A DNA stretch of 17,954 bases, taken from Tannerella sp. Lineage in GTDB: Bacteria; Bacteroidota; Bacteroidia; Bacteroidales; Tannerellaceae. A program made the translations under genes and the position numbers. The notes beneath the pieces are model-generated. The model was given only the letters and a program-made list of their open reading frames with translations, searched no databases and was not told where the DNA came from. The number at the start of each line of letters is the position of its first letter. The first letter of the stretch is position 1. Positions 7,193-14,498 of the stretch are shown in pieces. The stretch spans positions 1-17,954 of the forward strand of contig JAISOP010000120.1 in the NCBI GenBank assembly GCA_031275525.1, written 5' to 3'.

Positions 7193-8620
7193 ATGAAAAA
7201 AACAATTGGATTAGGACTGCTAATCTGTAATATATTGGTTTTGCCGGCGCAGCAAACGGACAGGAATTGCCGGCTGGGTTTCAGTTACGAGTTTAGTAGC
7301 AATGCCCACTGGGGGAAGGACCGGCCGGTGATTATGAAGGTCTATCCGAAGTCGCCGGCGGAGTTGGCCGGGATTCTGCAAAACGACGTGATCGAACAGA
7401 TTAATGGCTTGAACGTAAAAGACCTTTCGCCGGATGACGTGGATTCTCTGCTGACGGCTTCCGAAAGCCTCGAAATTGAACTGACGGTGAGTAATTTTTC
7501 CAACGCCGCCCGGCGGGTTCCCCTCACGAAGGAATGCTATTCCAGTCTCGCGCTGAACGAGAGTCAACTGGCGGAGGCGTTTGCCATGTATAGCGTGGAA
7601 AGGACGCACAACCGCCTGTTCATTTGCCCCTTTGTCACAACGACAACGGAAGATTCTATTGATTTTTCCCGCTTCACGTCCTTCGACTTCACGGTCTCGG
7701 AAGATAGCGCCAACGCCAAAATCGAAAAAACGCTCAACGAAACGCTGAAAGCCGAACTGACCGCCAAGGGTCTCCAATATAATACGCTCAAACCCGATTT
7801 CCTGGTTCATACCTATTATATATATCGCGAAAACCCGAACTTCCGGCGCAAAAGCAAGGAGACCGAAGCGCAGGCCCCTGTGTTCCGGTACGACATCACC
7901 CGCGACCGGGTGACGAAATTCCCCTTCTACCCCTCCTCCACGCCGGAATCCGAGGCCGAATATCTCCTGCAATTAGGCGTCCGTTTCATCGACCGGCGTT
8001 TCATCCCGGGACGCGTCCTGTGGGAGTGCGAGGCGAACGAACTGATGAGCGCTCCTTTCGCTATTAACGAATATGCCCTGATCCATATCCCGCTGATGTG
8101 TATGCAGTTCCCGTATGTCAAATACAGCCGGAACGCCCAGTTCATCCTTACCAAAAAGGCGTACCACTACACCGGACTGAGCTACAACATCAACCGGCTC
8201 AACGAAATCGCCGCAGTCGATCCCGTATCGCCGGCCTGGGAAGCGGGGATTCGTCCGCGCGACCTGGTCGAACAGATCGAAAACAAACGGATGGACCATA
8301 CGGCAGCGGAATTTACGGCTGCCTACCACCGGTTTATTACCCATACGCTGAAATTCCGCGACAAGGGTACCCGCTTCACGGATGCCAACGGCTTTACGGA
8401 CTGCATGTACTGGGATCCGGCCCGGGCGACTCAAATTGCGAAGGCGTTTAACGACGACAAACGCTACCTGACGGCTTTCTCCTACCTCTACGGCTTTGAA
8501 CCGCACCTGAATCGCTCGGGGAATACCTCCTGTACGTTCGTCATCCGGCGGGACGGCGAGAAAAGGCAGTTCACGCTGCGTCCCATTTTCTATTCGGAAA
8601 AAACGATCGAGTTGAATTGA
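7193..8620 (+). CDS. Secreted protein with two PDZ domains, function unknown
   Basis: The protein has 475 residues and begins MKKTIGLGLLICNILVLPAQ, a cleavable signal peptide, so it acts outside the cytoplasm. A first PDZ domain lies at about residues 25-110 (VIMKVYPKSPAELAGILQND, VIEQINGLNV). The middle, about 130-300, includes FTSFDFTVSED and LKAELTAKGLQYNTLKPDFL and resembles the DUF4136 type of bacterial envelope domain. A second PDZ-like domain lies at about 325-385 (AAVDPVSPAWEAGIRPRDLV, EQIENKRM). No protease triad motif is seen, so a scaffold or binding role is more likely than proteolysis. The stop codon overlaps the open frame of mutS2, whose real start is 18 bases further on, so the two are probably co-transcribed; a functional link is not implied. 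I do not recognise a named gene. Confidence 0.85.
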   Translation: MKKTIGLGLLICNILVLPAQQTDRNCRLGFSYEFSSNAHWGKDRPVIMKVYPKSPAELAGILQNDVIEQINGLNVKDLSPDDVDSLLTASESLEIELTVSNFSNAARRVPLTKECYSSLALNESQLAEAFAMYSVERTHNRLFICPFVTTTTEDSIDFSRFTSFDFTVSEDSANAKIEKTLNETLKAELTAKGLQYNTLKPDFLVHTYYIYRENPNFRRKSKETEAQAPVFRYDITRDRVTKFPFYPSSTPESEAEYLLQLGVRFIDRRFIPGRVLWECEANELMSAPFAINEYALIHIPLMCMQFPYVKYSRNAQFILTKKAYHYTGLSYNINRLNEIAAVDPVSPAWEAGIRPRDLVEQIENKRMDHTAAEFTAAYHRFITHTLKFRDKGTRFTDANGFTDCMYWDPARATQIAKAFNDDKRYLTAFSYLYGFEPHLNRSGNTSCTFVIRRDGEKRQFTLRPIFYSEKTIELN

Positions 8621-8637
8621 ACCCTCGGCGGCGTTTT

Positions 8638-11103
8638 GTGATTTATCCCGAAAACTTTGAATACAAGGTCGGATTCGATCAAATCCGGGAACTTGTTGCC
8701 GGCCAATGCCTCAGTACGCCGGGAAAGGAACGGGTGGAAGCCATCCGGTTTTCCGACAGCCCGGACCTCATCTCCCGCCAACTGGAGCAGACGGACGAGT
8801 TCATGCGCATCCTTCAGGGTGACCGGGAATTTCCCTCCAACCATTTCATCGACCTCCGCCAGCCGCTCAAGCGGATTCGTCCGGAAGGCACGTTCCTCGA
8901 CGAACAGGAATTGTTTGACCTCAAGCGCTCCCTGCAAACCCTTCACGACATCGTCCGCTTCTTCCGCACCGCAGACGACACGCCGGCGGCCTGTCCCGCC
9001 CTGACGGCCTTGGCGGGCGAAATGCCCGTTTTCCCGGATATCATCCGCCGCTTAGACGCCCTGCTGGACAAATACGGGAAAATCAGGGACGGGGCTTCGC
9101 CCGAACTGCAACAAATCCGGCGGGAGATGAACGCCACAACGGGCAGCATTTCCCGCAGCCTGCTGCAAATCCTGCGCTCGGCGCAGTCGGAAGGACTGGT
9201 GGACAAGGACGCCGCCCCGACCCTGCGCGACGGACGGCTGGTCATTCCCGTTGCACCGGCCTTTAAGCGCAAAATACGTGGGATTATACACGACGAATCG
9301 GCTTCCGGCAAGACGGTTTTCATCGAACCCGAAGCCGTGGTCGAGGCCAATAACCGCATCCGGGAACTGGAAGGTCGGGAACGGCGCGAAAGGGTCCGTA
9401 TCCTGACGGCGTTCACGGACGAGATTCGCCCGCTCGCGCCGGACATCCTGCAATCCTATGCCCTGATGGCGGAAATCGACCTGATTCGCGCCAAAGCGCT
9501 CTTTGCCCTGCAAATCCACGCCATTAAACCGGTCATAGCCGCCCAGCCGCTGATTGACTGGACGGCAGCCGTGCATCCGTTGCTCTACCTCTCGCACCGC
9601 AAGCAGAACAAATCCGTCGAACCGCTGGACATAACGCTGGACGGGAACGGGCGTATCCTGGTCATCTCCGGCCCGAACGCCGGCGGCAAGTCGGTTTGTT
9701 TGAAAACGGTCGGCCTGTTGCAGTACATGATGCAATGCGGACTGCCCGTCCCGCTCCACGAACGGTCGCGCATGGGGCTATTCTCCCGCATATTGATCGA
9801 CATCGGAGACGAACAAAGCCTGGAGAACGATTTGAGCACCTACAGTTCGCACCTGACGCACATGAACTATTTCGTCCGCAACAGCCAGGCACAAACGCTT
9901 CTACTCATCGACGAGTTCGGCAGCGGAACGGAACCCCTGATCGGCGGAGCCATCGCAGAGGCGCTACTGGAACACTTCAACCGGAACGGGAGCTTCGGCG
10001 TCATCACCACACACTACCAGAATCTCAAACAATATGCCGGCCGCACGGAAGGCGTCCTCAACGGCGCCATGCTCTATGACCGCCGCCGGATGCAACCCCT
10101 CTTCAAACTCTCCGCCGGTTTGCCGGGCAGTTCGTTTGCCCTCGAAATCGCACGCAAAACCGGACTCCCGGAAGAGGTCATCGCCCAAGCCTCCGCCAAG
10201 GTGGGCGCCGGATATATCGAAACAGACAAACTCCTGGAAGACATCGTTCGCGACAAACGCTACTGGGAAAACAAACGCCAAAGCATCCGGCAGCAGGAAA
10301 AGCGCCTGGAAGAACTAACCGCCCGCTATGAACAGGAACTGGAGGAACTGGACAGCCGGCGCCGCGAAATCATGAATGCCGCCCGCCGGCAAGCCGAACA
10401 AATCCTTGCGCAAGCAAACACACAGGTCGAAAACACCATCCGCGAAATCCGGGAAGCGCAGGCAGAAAAGGAACGCACCCGTGCCATCCGGCAAACGCTG
10501 GACGGCTTCAGGGCCTCGCTCCAAACCGACGGCGCAGACGACCAGCCGGCGGAACACCTGCGCCGGCTGCCGGAACGCCCGGCGCGGAAAAAGAAACCCG
10601 GCAAGCCGCTCGCCCCCCCATCACAGCAACCAACCGCATGGGCCGTCGGCGACACCGTCCGCCTGAAAGGGCAACAGGCCGTCGGTACCATCCTCGAACT
10701 AAACGGCAAACAGGCCGTCATCGCCCTGGGAATGATCAAGAGCGCCGTCAAAATCGAACAATTGGAGAAAGTCTCTCGCAACGCCCTCAAAAGGGAAACC
10801 CCCAAAAACACTTTTATCAGCCAGCACACCGCAGACCAAATGCACGAAAAGAAACTGGCCTTCAAACAAGACATCGACGTGCGCGGTATGCGCGGCGACG
10901 AAGCGCTGCAAGCCGTCACCTACTTTATCGACGACGCCATCCAAACCGACGCCCGCCGCGTACGCATCCTGCATGGCACCGGAAACGGCATCCTCCGCCG
11001 GCTGATTCGCGACTACCTGGGCGCCTTCCCCGGTATCCGCCACTTCCAGGACGAACACGTCCAGTTCGGCGGCGCAGGCATCACCGTAGTAGAACTGGAA
11101 TAA
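8638..11103 (+). CDS. mutS2: Endonuclease MutS2 (MutS-like ATPase with Smr domain)
   Basis: This is a cytoplasmic MutS-family ATPase of the MutS2 branch. The family is known for binding branched DNA and limiting recombination, and in some bacteria for rescuing collided ribosomes, but not for classical mismatch repair. The preferred start is the GTG at 8638, giving IYPENFEYKVGFDQIRELV, where Bacteroidota relatives start; a TTG at 8617 would add seven residues. From the GTG it has 821 residues. Walker A is at residues 345-352 (GPNAGGKS) and Walker B near 423-427 (LIDEF), followed by GSGTEP and the TTHY histidine motif. A charged coiled coil (about 540-620) with many E, R and Q follows. A C-terminal Smr nuclease domain (about 747-821) has DVRGMRG and HGTGNGILR (His779). 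All key motifs are intact. Confidence 0.96.
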   Translation: MIYPENFEYKVGFDQIRELVAGQCLSTPGKERVEAIRFSDSPDLISRQLEQTDEFMRILQGDREFPSNHFIDLRQPLKRIRPEGTFLDEQELFDLKRSLQTLHDIVRFFRTADDTPAACPALTALAGEMPVFPDIIRRLDALLDKYGKIRDGASPELQQIRREMNATTGSISRSLLQILRSAQSEGLVDKDAAPTLRDGRLVIPVAPAFKRKIRGIIHDESASGKTVFIEPEAVVEANNRIRELEGRERRERVRILTAFTDEIRPLAPDILQSYALMAEIDLIRAKALFALQIHAIKPVIAAQPLIDWTAAVHPLLYLSHRKQNKSVEPLDITLDGNGRILVISGPNAGGKSVCLKTVGLLQYMMQCGLPVPLHERSRMGLFSRILIDIGDEQSLENDLSTYSSHLTHMNYFVRNSQAQTLLLIDEFGSGTEPLIGGAIAEALLEHFNRNGSFGVITTHYQNLKQYAGRTEGVLNGAMLYDRRRMQPLFKLSAGLPGSSFALEIARKTGLPEEVIAQASAKVGAGYIETDKLLEDIVRDKRYWENKRQSIRQQEKRLEELTARYEQELEELDSRRREIMNAARRQAEQILAQANTQVENTIREIREAQAEKERTRAIRQTLDGFRASLQTDGADDQPAEHLRRLPERPARKKKPGKPLAPPSQQPTAWAVGDTVRLKGQQAVGTILELNGKQAVIALGMIKSAVKIEQLEKVSRNALKRETPKNTFISQHTADQMHEKKLAFKQDIDVRGMRGDEALQAVTYFIDDAIQTDARRVRILHGTGNGILRRLIRDYLGAFPGIRHFQDEHVQFGGAGITVVELE

Positions 11104-11142
11104 AAAGAAACGACTTTGCGCGGTATAGTTTTGTACATGACC

Positions 11143-11219
11143 GGTTCTGTGCAGTTCGGTTCCACCGGAGGCTTAAAAGCCCTAAAAGACCTAAAAGTCC
11201 TAAAAGACTTAGAAGACCA
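11143..11219 (+). repeat. Copy B of the dispersed repeat, extended by 9-bp tandem repeats
   Basis: Positions 11143-11191 match the reverse complement of 6963-7010 at 45 of 49 aligned positions. From about 11171 to 11219 the sequence is a degenerate 9-bp tandem repeat: GCTTAAAAG, CCCTAAAAG, ACCTAAAAG, TCCTAAAAG, ACTTAGAAG, then a partial unit. It lies downstream of mutS2, immediately before the 20-bp array. Confidence 0.8.
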
Positions 11220-11240
11220 GAAGTGAAGGCCCGGAAATTG

Positions 11241-11480
11241 GCGAAAGATCACGATCTTTGGCGACAGATCATGATCTCCGGCAAAAGATCATGATCTTTG
11301 GCGACAGATCATGATCTCCGGCGACAGATCATGATCTTTGGCGACAGATCATGATCTCCGGCAAAAGATCATGATCTACGACGACAGATCATGATCTCCG
11401 GCGACAGATCATGATCTTTGGCAACAGATCATGATCCCTGACGACAGATCATGATCTCCGGCGAAAGATCATGATCCATG
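11241..11480. repeat. Tandem array of twelve 20-bp units, each centred on a GATC palindrome
   Basis: Twelve consecutive units of exactly 20 bp are present; the commonest is GCGACAGATCATGATCTCCG. Each holds a 12-bp palindrome AGATCATGATCT, perfect in nine units and one base off in units 1, 10 and 12. Every unit has two GATC sites, 24 in 240 bp. The 8-bp linkers vary mainly at two places: the end of the unit (TTTG or TCCG, often alternating) and GCGAC, GCAAA or ACGAC at the start. The array cannot encode protein, since the period is not a multiple of 3 and TCATGA puts a TGA in every frame of both strands within 60 bp. There are no unique spacers, so it is not CRISPR. It lies between mutS2 and ogt. 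Possible roles are clustered protein-binding sites, a methylation-sensitive control region, or a neutral satellite. Confidence 0.9.
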
Positions 11481-11538
11481 GAAGCCCTCAAAGATTCAAA
11501 AAGACAAAAAATCAATTATTTAATAATCCAATTAGACG

Positions 11539-12030
11539 ATGAACTTTATGTACTATCATTCTCCTGCCGGAATACTGCGCGTGGCGGAAAACGGCAAGGC
11601 GATCACGCACATCCAGTGGGCCGGCACACAGCCGGCGCCGGCCGAAACAGCCCAGGAACCAACACCGCTCCTGCGGGAAGCCGCCCGCCAGTTATCCGAA
11701 TACTTTGCCGGCCAACGCCGCACGTTCGACCTGCCCCTCGCCCCGCAAGGCACCGCTTTTCAACTGCGTACCTGGCAGGCGCTCCGGGAGATACCCTACG
11801 GCCAGACCCGCTCCTACAAGCAGGTGGCCGAAGCCATCGGCTGTCCGAAAGGCGCCCGCGCCGTCGGGGGGGCTAACAACCGTAACCCGGTTTCCATCCT
11901 CACGCCCTGCCACCGCGTCATCGGCGCCGACGGTCGGCCGGTCGGCTACGCCGGCGGACTGGAGGCTAAAAAATGGCTGCTGGCATTGGAACAATCGTCC
12001 GCCGGCGACGCCTCTTCACGGAACGGCTGA
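11539..12030 (+). CDS. ogt: Methylated-DNA--protein-cysteine methyltransferase
   Basis: This is a suicide repair enzyme that moves the alkyl group from O6-alkylguanine (or O4-alkylthymine) in DNA to its own cysteine. It has 163 residues. An N-terminal domain covers about 1-75 (MNFMYYHSPAGILRVAENGK), followed by the C-terminal DNA-binding and active-site domain with GTAFQLRTWQALREIPYGQT, the helix-turn-helix SYKQVAEAIGCPKGARAVGG and Asn finger ANNRNP. The active site is TPCHRVIG, with Cys124. There is no Ada N-terminal domain, so it is the Ogt/MGMT type without a transcriptional role. An ATG three codons later (11548) is also possible. It lies 58 bases after the palindrome array with no clear promoter of its own. 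Confidence 0.95.
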   Translation: MNFMYYHSPAGILRVAENGKAITHIQWAGTQPAPAETAQEPTPLLREAARQLSEYFAGQRRTFDLPLAPQGTAFQLRTWQALREIPYGQTRSYKQVAEAIGCPKGARAVGGANNRNPVSILTPCHRVIGADGRPVGYAGGLEAKKWLLALEQSSAGDASSRNG

Positions 12031-12088
12031 CCGAACCGCCCTATCCGAATCCGCTTGCCGTTTTTGCCCTCTCGTTCCCTCTGCGCTG

Positions 12089-12120
12089 TTTGGCTGTTAG
12101 AGGTACTTTTATTACATTTG
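12089..12120 (+). promoter_or_regulatory. Bacteroidota-type promoter for the isomerase-like gene
   Basis: TTTG at 12089-12092, a 20-base spacer, and TACATTTG at 12113-12120 match the -33 (TTTG) and -7 (TAnnTTTG) elements of the primary sigma factor of Bacteroides. The ATG lies 79 bases downstream, leaving an AT-rich leader. Confidence 0.7.
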
Positions 12121-12198
12121 AGCGTTTTTTCCCTTTCAAAGGAAACAAACACCTTGGAATTTAGTCACAAACAATTACAATCTTTAAAAACTAACAAG

Positions 12199-13092
12199 AT
12201 GAACAAGAAAATGTTGAAAATGATGAGCGCAGTCATGCTGTCGGCAATGACTGTCTTTGGTGTACAGGCCGCCGACAAACCCGATTCCAAATTCGCAGGA
12301 GTCCAAATCGGAACCATCACCTACAGTTTCCGGAGTATGCCGGACCAGTCGCTCACGGCCATACTGGACTATGCCGTACAGGCGGGACTCAGTTCGGTCG
12401 AACTGATGGGTGGCGCCGTAGAACAGTATGCCGGCATCCCGTCCACCCAGGACGAGGCTGCCGTCCGCGCCTGGAGAACGTCTGTTTCGATGGACAAATT
12501 TAAGGAAATCAAAAAGCTGTTCAAGGACAAGGGCGTGAAAATCGATATCCTCAAACTGGGTGACCCGGGCTGGTCGGATGCCGAAATCGACTACGCCTTC
12601 CGTGTCTGCAAAACGCTGGGAGCAAAAGGAATCACAACGGAAATTTCCGAAGAATCGGCTAAACGGCTGGCTCCCTTTGCCGACAAACACAAATTGTATG
12701 TCATCTTCCACAACCACGGTCAGCCGGGACAACCGGGCTTCAGTTTCGACCGCGTACTGGCCGTCGGCCCGCGGGTGATGCTGAATTTCGACGCCGGACA
12801 CTATTTCGGGGCAACCGGAAAAAACCCCTGCGAACTGATCCAAAGACTGCACGCACGCATTGCCAGTATCCACCTCAAGGACAAGACCGGCCCCGACGCC
12901 ACGCCACGCGACACCAACCAGCCTTTCGGCCAAGGACAGACGCCTGTCAAGGAAATACTTCAATTGATCCAAAAGGAAAAATGGCCGATCACCTGCGACA
13001 TCGAACTGGAATATGACATTCCACAGGGTTCGGATGCCGTTAAAGAGGTGGCAAAATGCGTGGAATATTGCCGCAAAGCCCTGCAAAAATAA
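12199..13092 (+). CDS. Secreted sugar phosphate isomerase/epimerase-like TIM-barrel protein
   Basis: The protein has 297 residues and belongs to the xylose isomerase-like / AP endonuclease 2 TIM-barrel superfamily, which includes hydroxypyruvate isomerases and sugar epimerases. The ATG at 12199 is chosen because it opens a clean signal peptide (MNKKMLKMMSAVMLSAMTVF GVQA, cleaved near residue 24) and lies at a proper distance from the promoter; the open frame upstream is not protein-like. Barrel motifs include VQIGTITYSF, VELMGGAVEQYAGIP, YVIFHNHGQPG, LNFDAGHYFGATG, IASIHLKDKTG and CDIELEYDIPQG. The His, Asp and Glu residues in the last five are probable metal ligands. Export is unusual for a classic sugar-phosphate enzyme and suggests a periplasmic sugar substrate. 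The substrate is unknown, and there is no sugar transport gene next to it. Confidence 0.88.
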   Translation: MNKKMLKMMSAVMLSAMTVFGVQAADKPDSKFAGVQIGTITYSFRSMPDQSLTAILDYAVQAGLSSVELMGGAVEQYAGIPSTQDEAAVRAWRTSVSMDKFKEIKKLFKDKGVKIDILKLGDPGWSDAEIDYAFRVCKTLGAKGITTEISEESAKRLAPFADKHKLYVIFHNHGQPGQPGFSFDRVLAVGPRVMLNFDAGHYFGATGKNPCELIQRLHARIASIHLKDKTGPDATPRDTNQPFGQGQTPVKEILQLIQKEKWPITCDIELEYDIPQGSDAVKEVAKCVEYCRKALQK

Positions 13093-13100
13093 AGGGCATA

Positions 13101-13224
13101 AAGAATGGGGAATGAATATGAAGGGGGACTGCGCTTCACACAAAACGCAACTCTCTTTGCGCTCCCTTGTATCCCTTTTTTCTTACCTCAAGGAATACTC
13201 ATTCATTCTCCATTCTCCATTCTT
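13101..13224. repeat. Inverted repeat with ATTCTCC heptamers
   Basis: The left side (13101-13117, AAGAATGGGGAATGAAT) and right side (13201-13224, ATTCATTCTCC and further copies ending ATTCTT) are inverted copies. They differ by one extra 7-bp unit on the right and one mismatch. The element fills most of the gap between the isomerase-like gene and panC and ends ten bases before the panC start. It uses the same ATTCTCC words as the element at 17755-17797. Confidence 0.65.
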
Positions 13225-13233
13225 AATTCTCAA

Positions 13234-14106
13234 ATGAAGGTAATAAGGGAAATCCGGTCACTGCGGGAGGCGCTTGCGCGGGAAAGGCAGGCCGGAAAAC
13301 GGATTGGCTTTGTCCCGACGATGGGAGCATTGCACGACGGGCACCTGAGCCTGGTGGAACGCTGCCGGAGGGAAAAGGAGGTCTGCGTGGTCAGTATTTT
13401 TGTGAATCCGACGCAGTTTAACGATCAACGCGACCTGGCGGCCTATCCGCGTACGCCGGCGAGGGACTGTGCCCTGCTGTCGGCCGGCGGATGCGATTAC
13501 GTCTTTGCCCCCTCGGAAGCGGAAATGTATCCCGAACCGGACAGGCGCGTGTTCAACCTCGGCGCGGTGGCGCACGGGATGGAGGGCGCTTTCCGTCCCG
13601 GTCATTTCAACGGCGTGGCACAGATTGTGAGCAAACTGTTCCGGGCGGTCGAACCGGACAGCGCCTATTTCGGCGAAAAGGATTTTCAGCAAGTGGCCGT
13701 CGTCCGGGAGATGGTGAAGCAACTGGGTTTGCCGGTGCAAATCGTCGCCTGTCCGATTCTCCGGGAACCGGACGGACTGGCCATGAGCAGCCGGAACGCG
13801 CGCCTGACCGCCGAACAGCGGCGCACCGCGCCACGGATTGCCGCCGCATTGGAAGAAAGTCGTACCTTTGCTGCCGGAAAAAGCGTGCGCGAGGTGATCG
13901 ACCGGGTAGTAAACACGTTGAATCAGTCGCCGCCGTTGCGCGTGGAATATTTTGAAATTGTGGACGGAACCACTCTTTTGCCTATCCGGCAGTGGAACGA
14001 ATCGGCGGAGCCGGTCGGCTGCATTGCCGTTTACTGCGGAGAGGTACGGCTGATAGACAATGTGAAATATGAACCTGAGACAAAAAATGAACATCCTTGT
14101 AATTAA
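13234..14106 (+). CDS. panC: Pantothenate synthetase (pantoate--beta-alanine ligase)
   Basis: This cytoplasmic enzyme joins pantoate and beta-alanine at the cost of ATP to make pantothenate, the precursor of coenzyme A. It has 290 residues, the usual length. The ATG at 13234 is chosen because MKVIREIRSLREALARERQA is the normal family start; the upstream extension to 13105 is translated repeat DNA. Motifs include FVPTMGALHDGH (ATP-binding His34 and His37), VVSIFVNPTQFN, FRPGHFNGVAQIV, YFGEKDFQQ and REPDGLAMSSRN. It is followed 9 bases later by panD, which makes its beta-alanine substrate, so the two form an operon. panB is not in the window. Confidence 0.97.
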   Translation: MKVIREIRSLREALARERQAGKRIGFVPTMGALHDGHLSLVERCRREKEVCVVSIFVNPTQFNDQRDLAAYPRTPARDCALLSAGGCDYVFAPSEAEMYPEPDRRVFNLGAVAHGMEGAFRPGHFNGVAQIVSKLFRAVEPDSAYFGEKDFQQVAVVREMVKQLGLPVQIVACPILREPDGLAMSSRNARLTAEQRRTAPRIAAALEESRTFAAGKSVREVIDRVVNTLNQSPPLRVEYFEIVDGTTLLPIRQWNESAEPVGCIAVYCGEVRLIDNVKYEPETKNEHPCN

Positions 14107-14115
14107 CTGAACCAC

Positions 14116-14466
14116 GTGTATATCGAAGTATTAAAATCGAAAATCCACCGGGTAACGGTGACGGAGGCCAACCTGGACTACATCGGCAGCATCACCCTGG
14201 ATGAAAAGTTGATGGAGGCGGCCAACTTGATTGAGCACGAGAGAGTACACGTGCTGAACAACAACAACGGCGAACGGTTCGAGACCTATGTCATCAAAGG
14301 CCCACACGGGTCGGGCGTGGTTTGCCTGAACGGTGCGGCCGCCCGCCGCGTATTGCCCGGCGACATCATCATCATCCTTTCCTACGCACAGATGGAGCCG
14401 GAGGAAGCCGCGAATTTCCGTCCAACCGTGATTTTCCCCGATACGGCCACCAATCAAATCCCTTAA
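14116..14466 (+). CDS. panD: Aspartate 1-decarboxylase
   Basis: This pyruvoyl enzyme makes beta-alanine from L-aspartate for pantothenate synthesis. It has 116 residues from a GTG start at 14116; the family start MYIEVLKSKIHRVTVTEANL supports it. The self-cleavage site is Gly24-Ser25 in DYIGSIT, and Ser25 becomes the pyruvoyl group. Other conserved features are the active-site Lys9 and the region VLNNNNGERFETYVIKG, with GAAARRVLPGDIIIILSYAQ near the C-terminus. The protein needs no separate maturation factor in most bacteria, and none is seen here. Confidence 0.97.
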   Translation: MYIEVLKSKIHRVTVTEANLDYIGSITLDEKLMEAANLIEHERVHVLNNNNGERFETYVIKGPHGSGVVCLNGAAARRVLPGDIIIILSYAQMEPEEAANFRPTVIFPDTATNQIP

Positions 14467-14498
14467 CCGGCCGGTAGCCGGAGCCAGCTGGTATTCCA

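Noticed and set aside
11126..11133. A TAGTTTTG -7-like element after mutS2
   Set aside because: No -33 element lies at a suitable distance and more than 400 bases of repeats separate it from the next gene; TAnnTTTG occurs by chance.
11241..11480. CRISPR array
   Set aside because: The units are contiguous with 8-bp linkers that repeat among themselves, so there are no unique spacers, and no cas genes are near.
11478..11876. A 132-codon frame starting at the end of the palindrome array
   Set aside because: It overlaps ogt in another frame and its translation is not protein-like, while ogt has the full PCHR active-site motif.
12055..12198. N-terminal extension of the isomerase-like protein from an ATG at 12055
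   Set aside because: It would run through the consensus promoter at 12089-12120 and place the signal peptide inside the protein.
12184..13143. A 319-codon minus-strand frame opposite the isomerase-like gene
   Set aside because: It is antisense to a gene with a signal peptide, promoter and family motifs, and its product resembles no protein family.
13105..13233. N-terminal extension of PanC from an ATG at 13105
   Set aside because: The extra 43 codons are translated intergenic repeat DNA, and the family start is at 13234.
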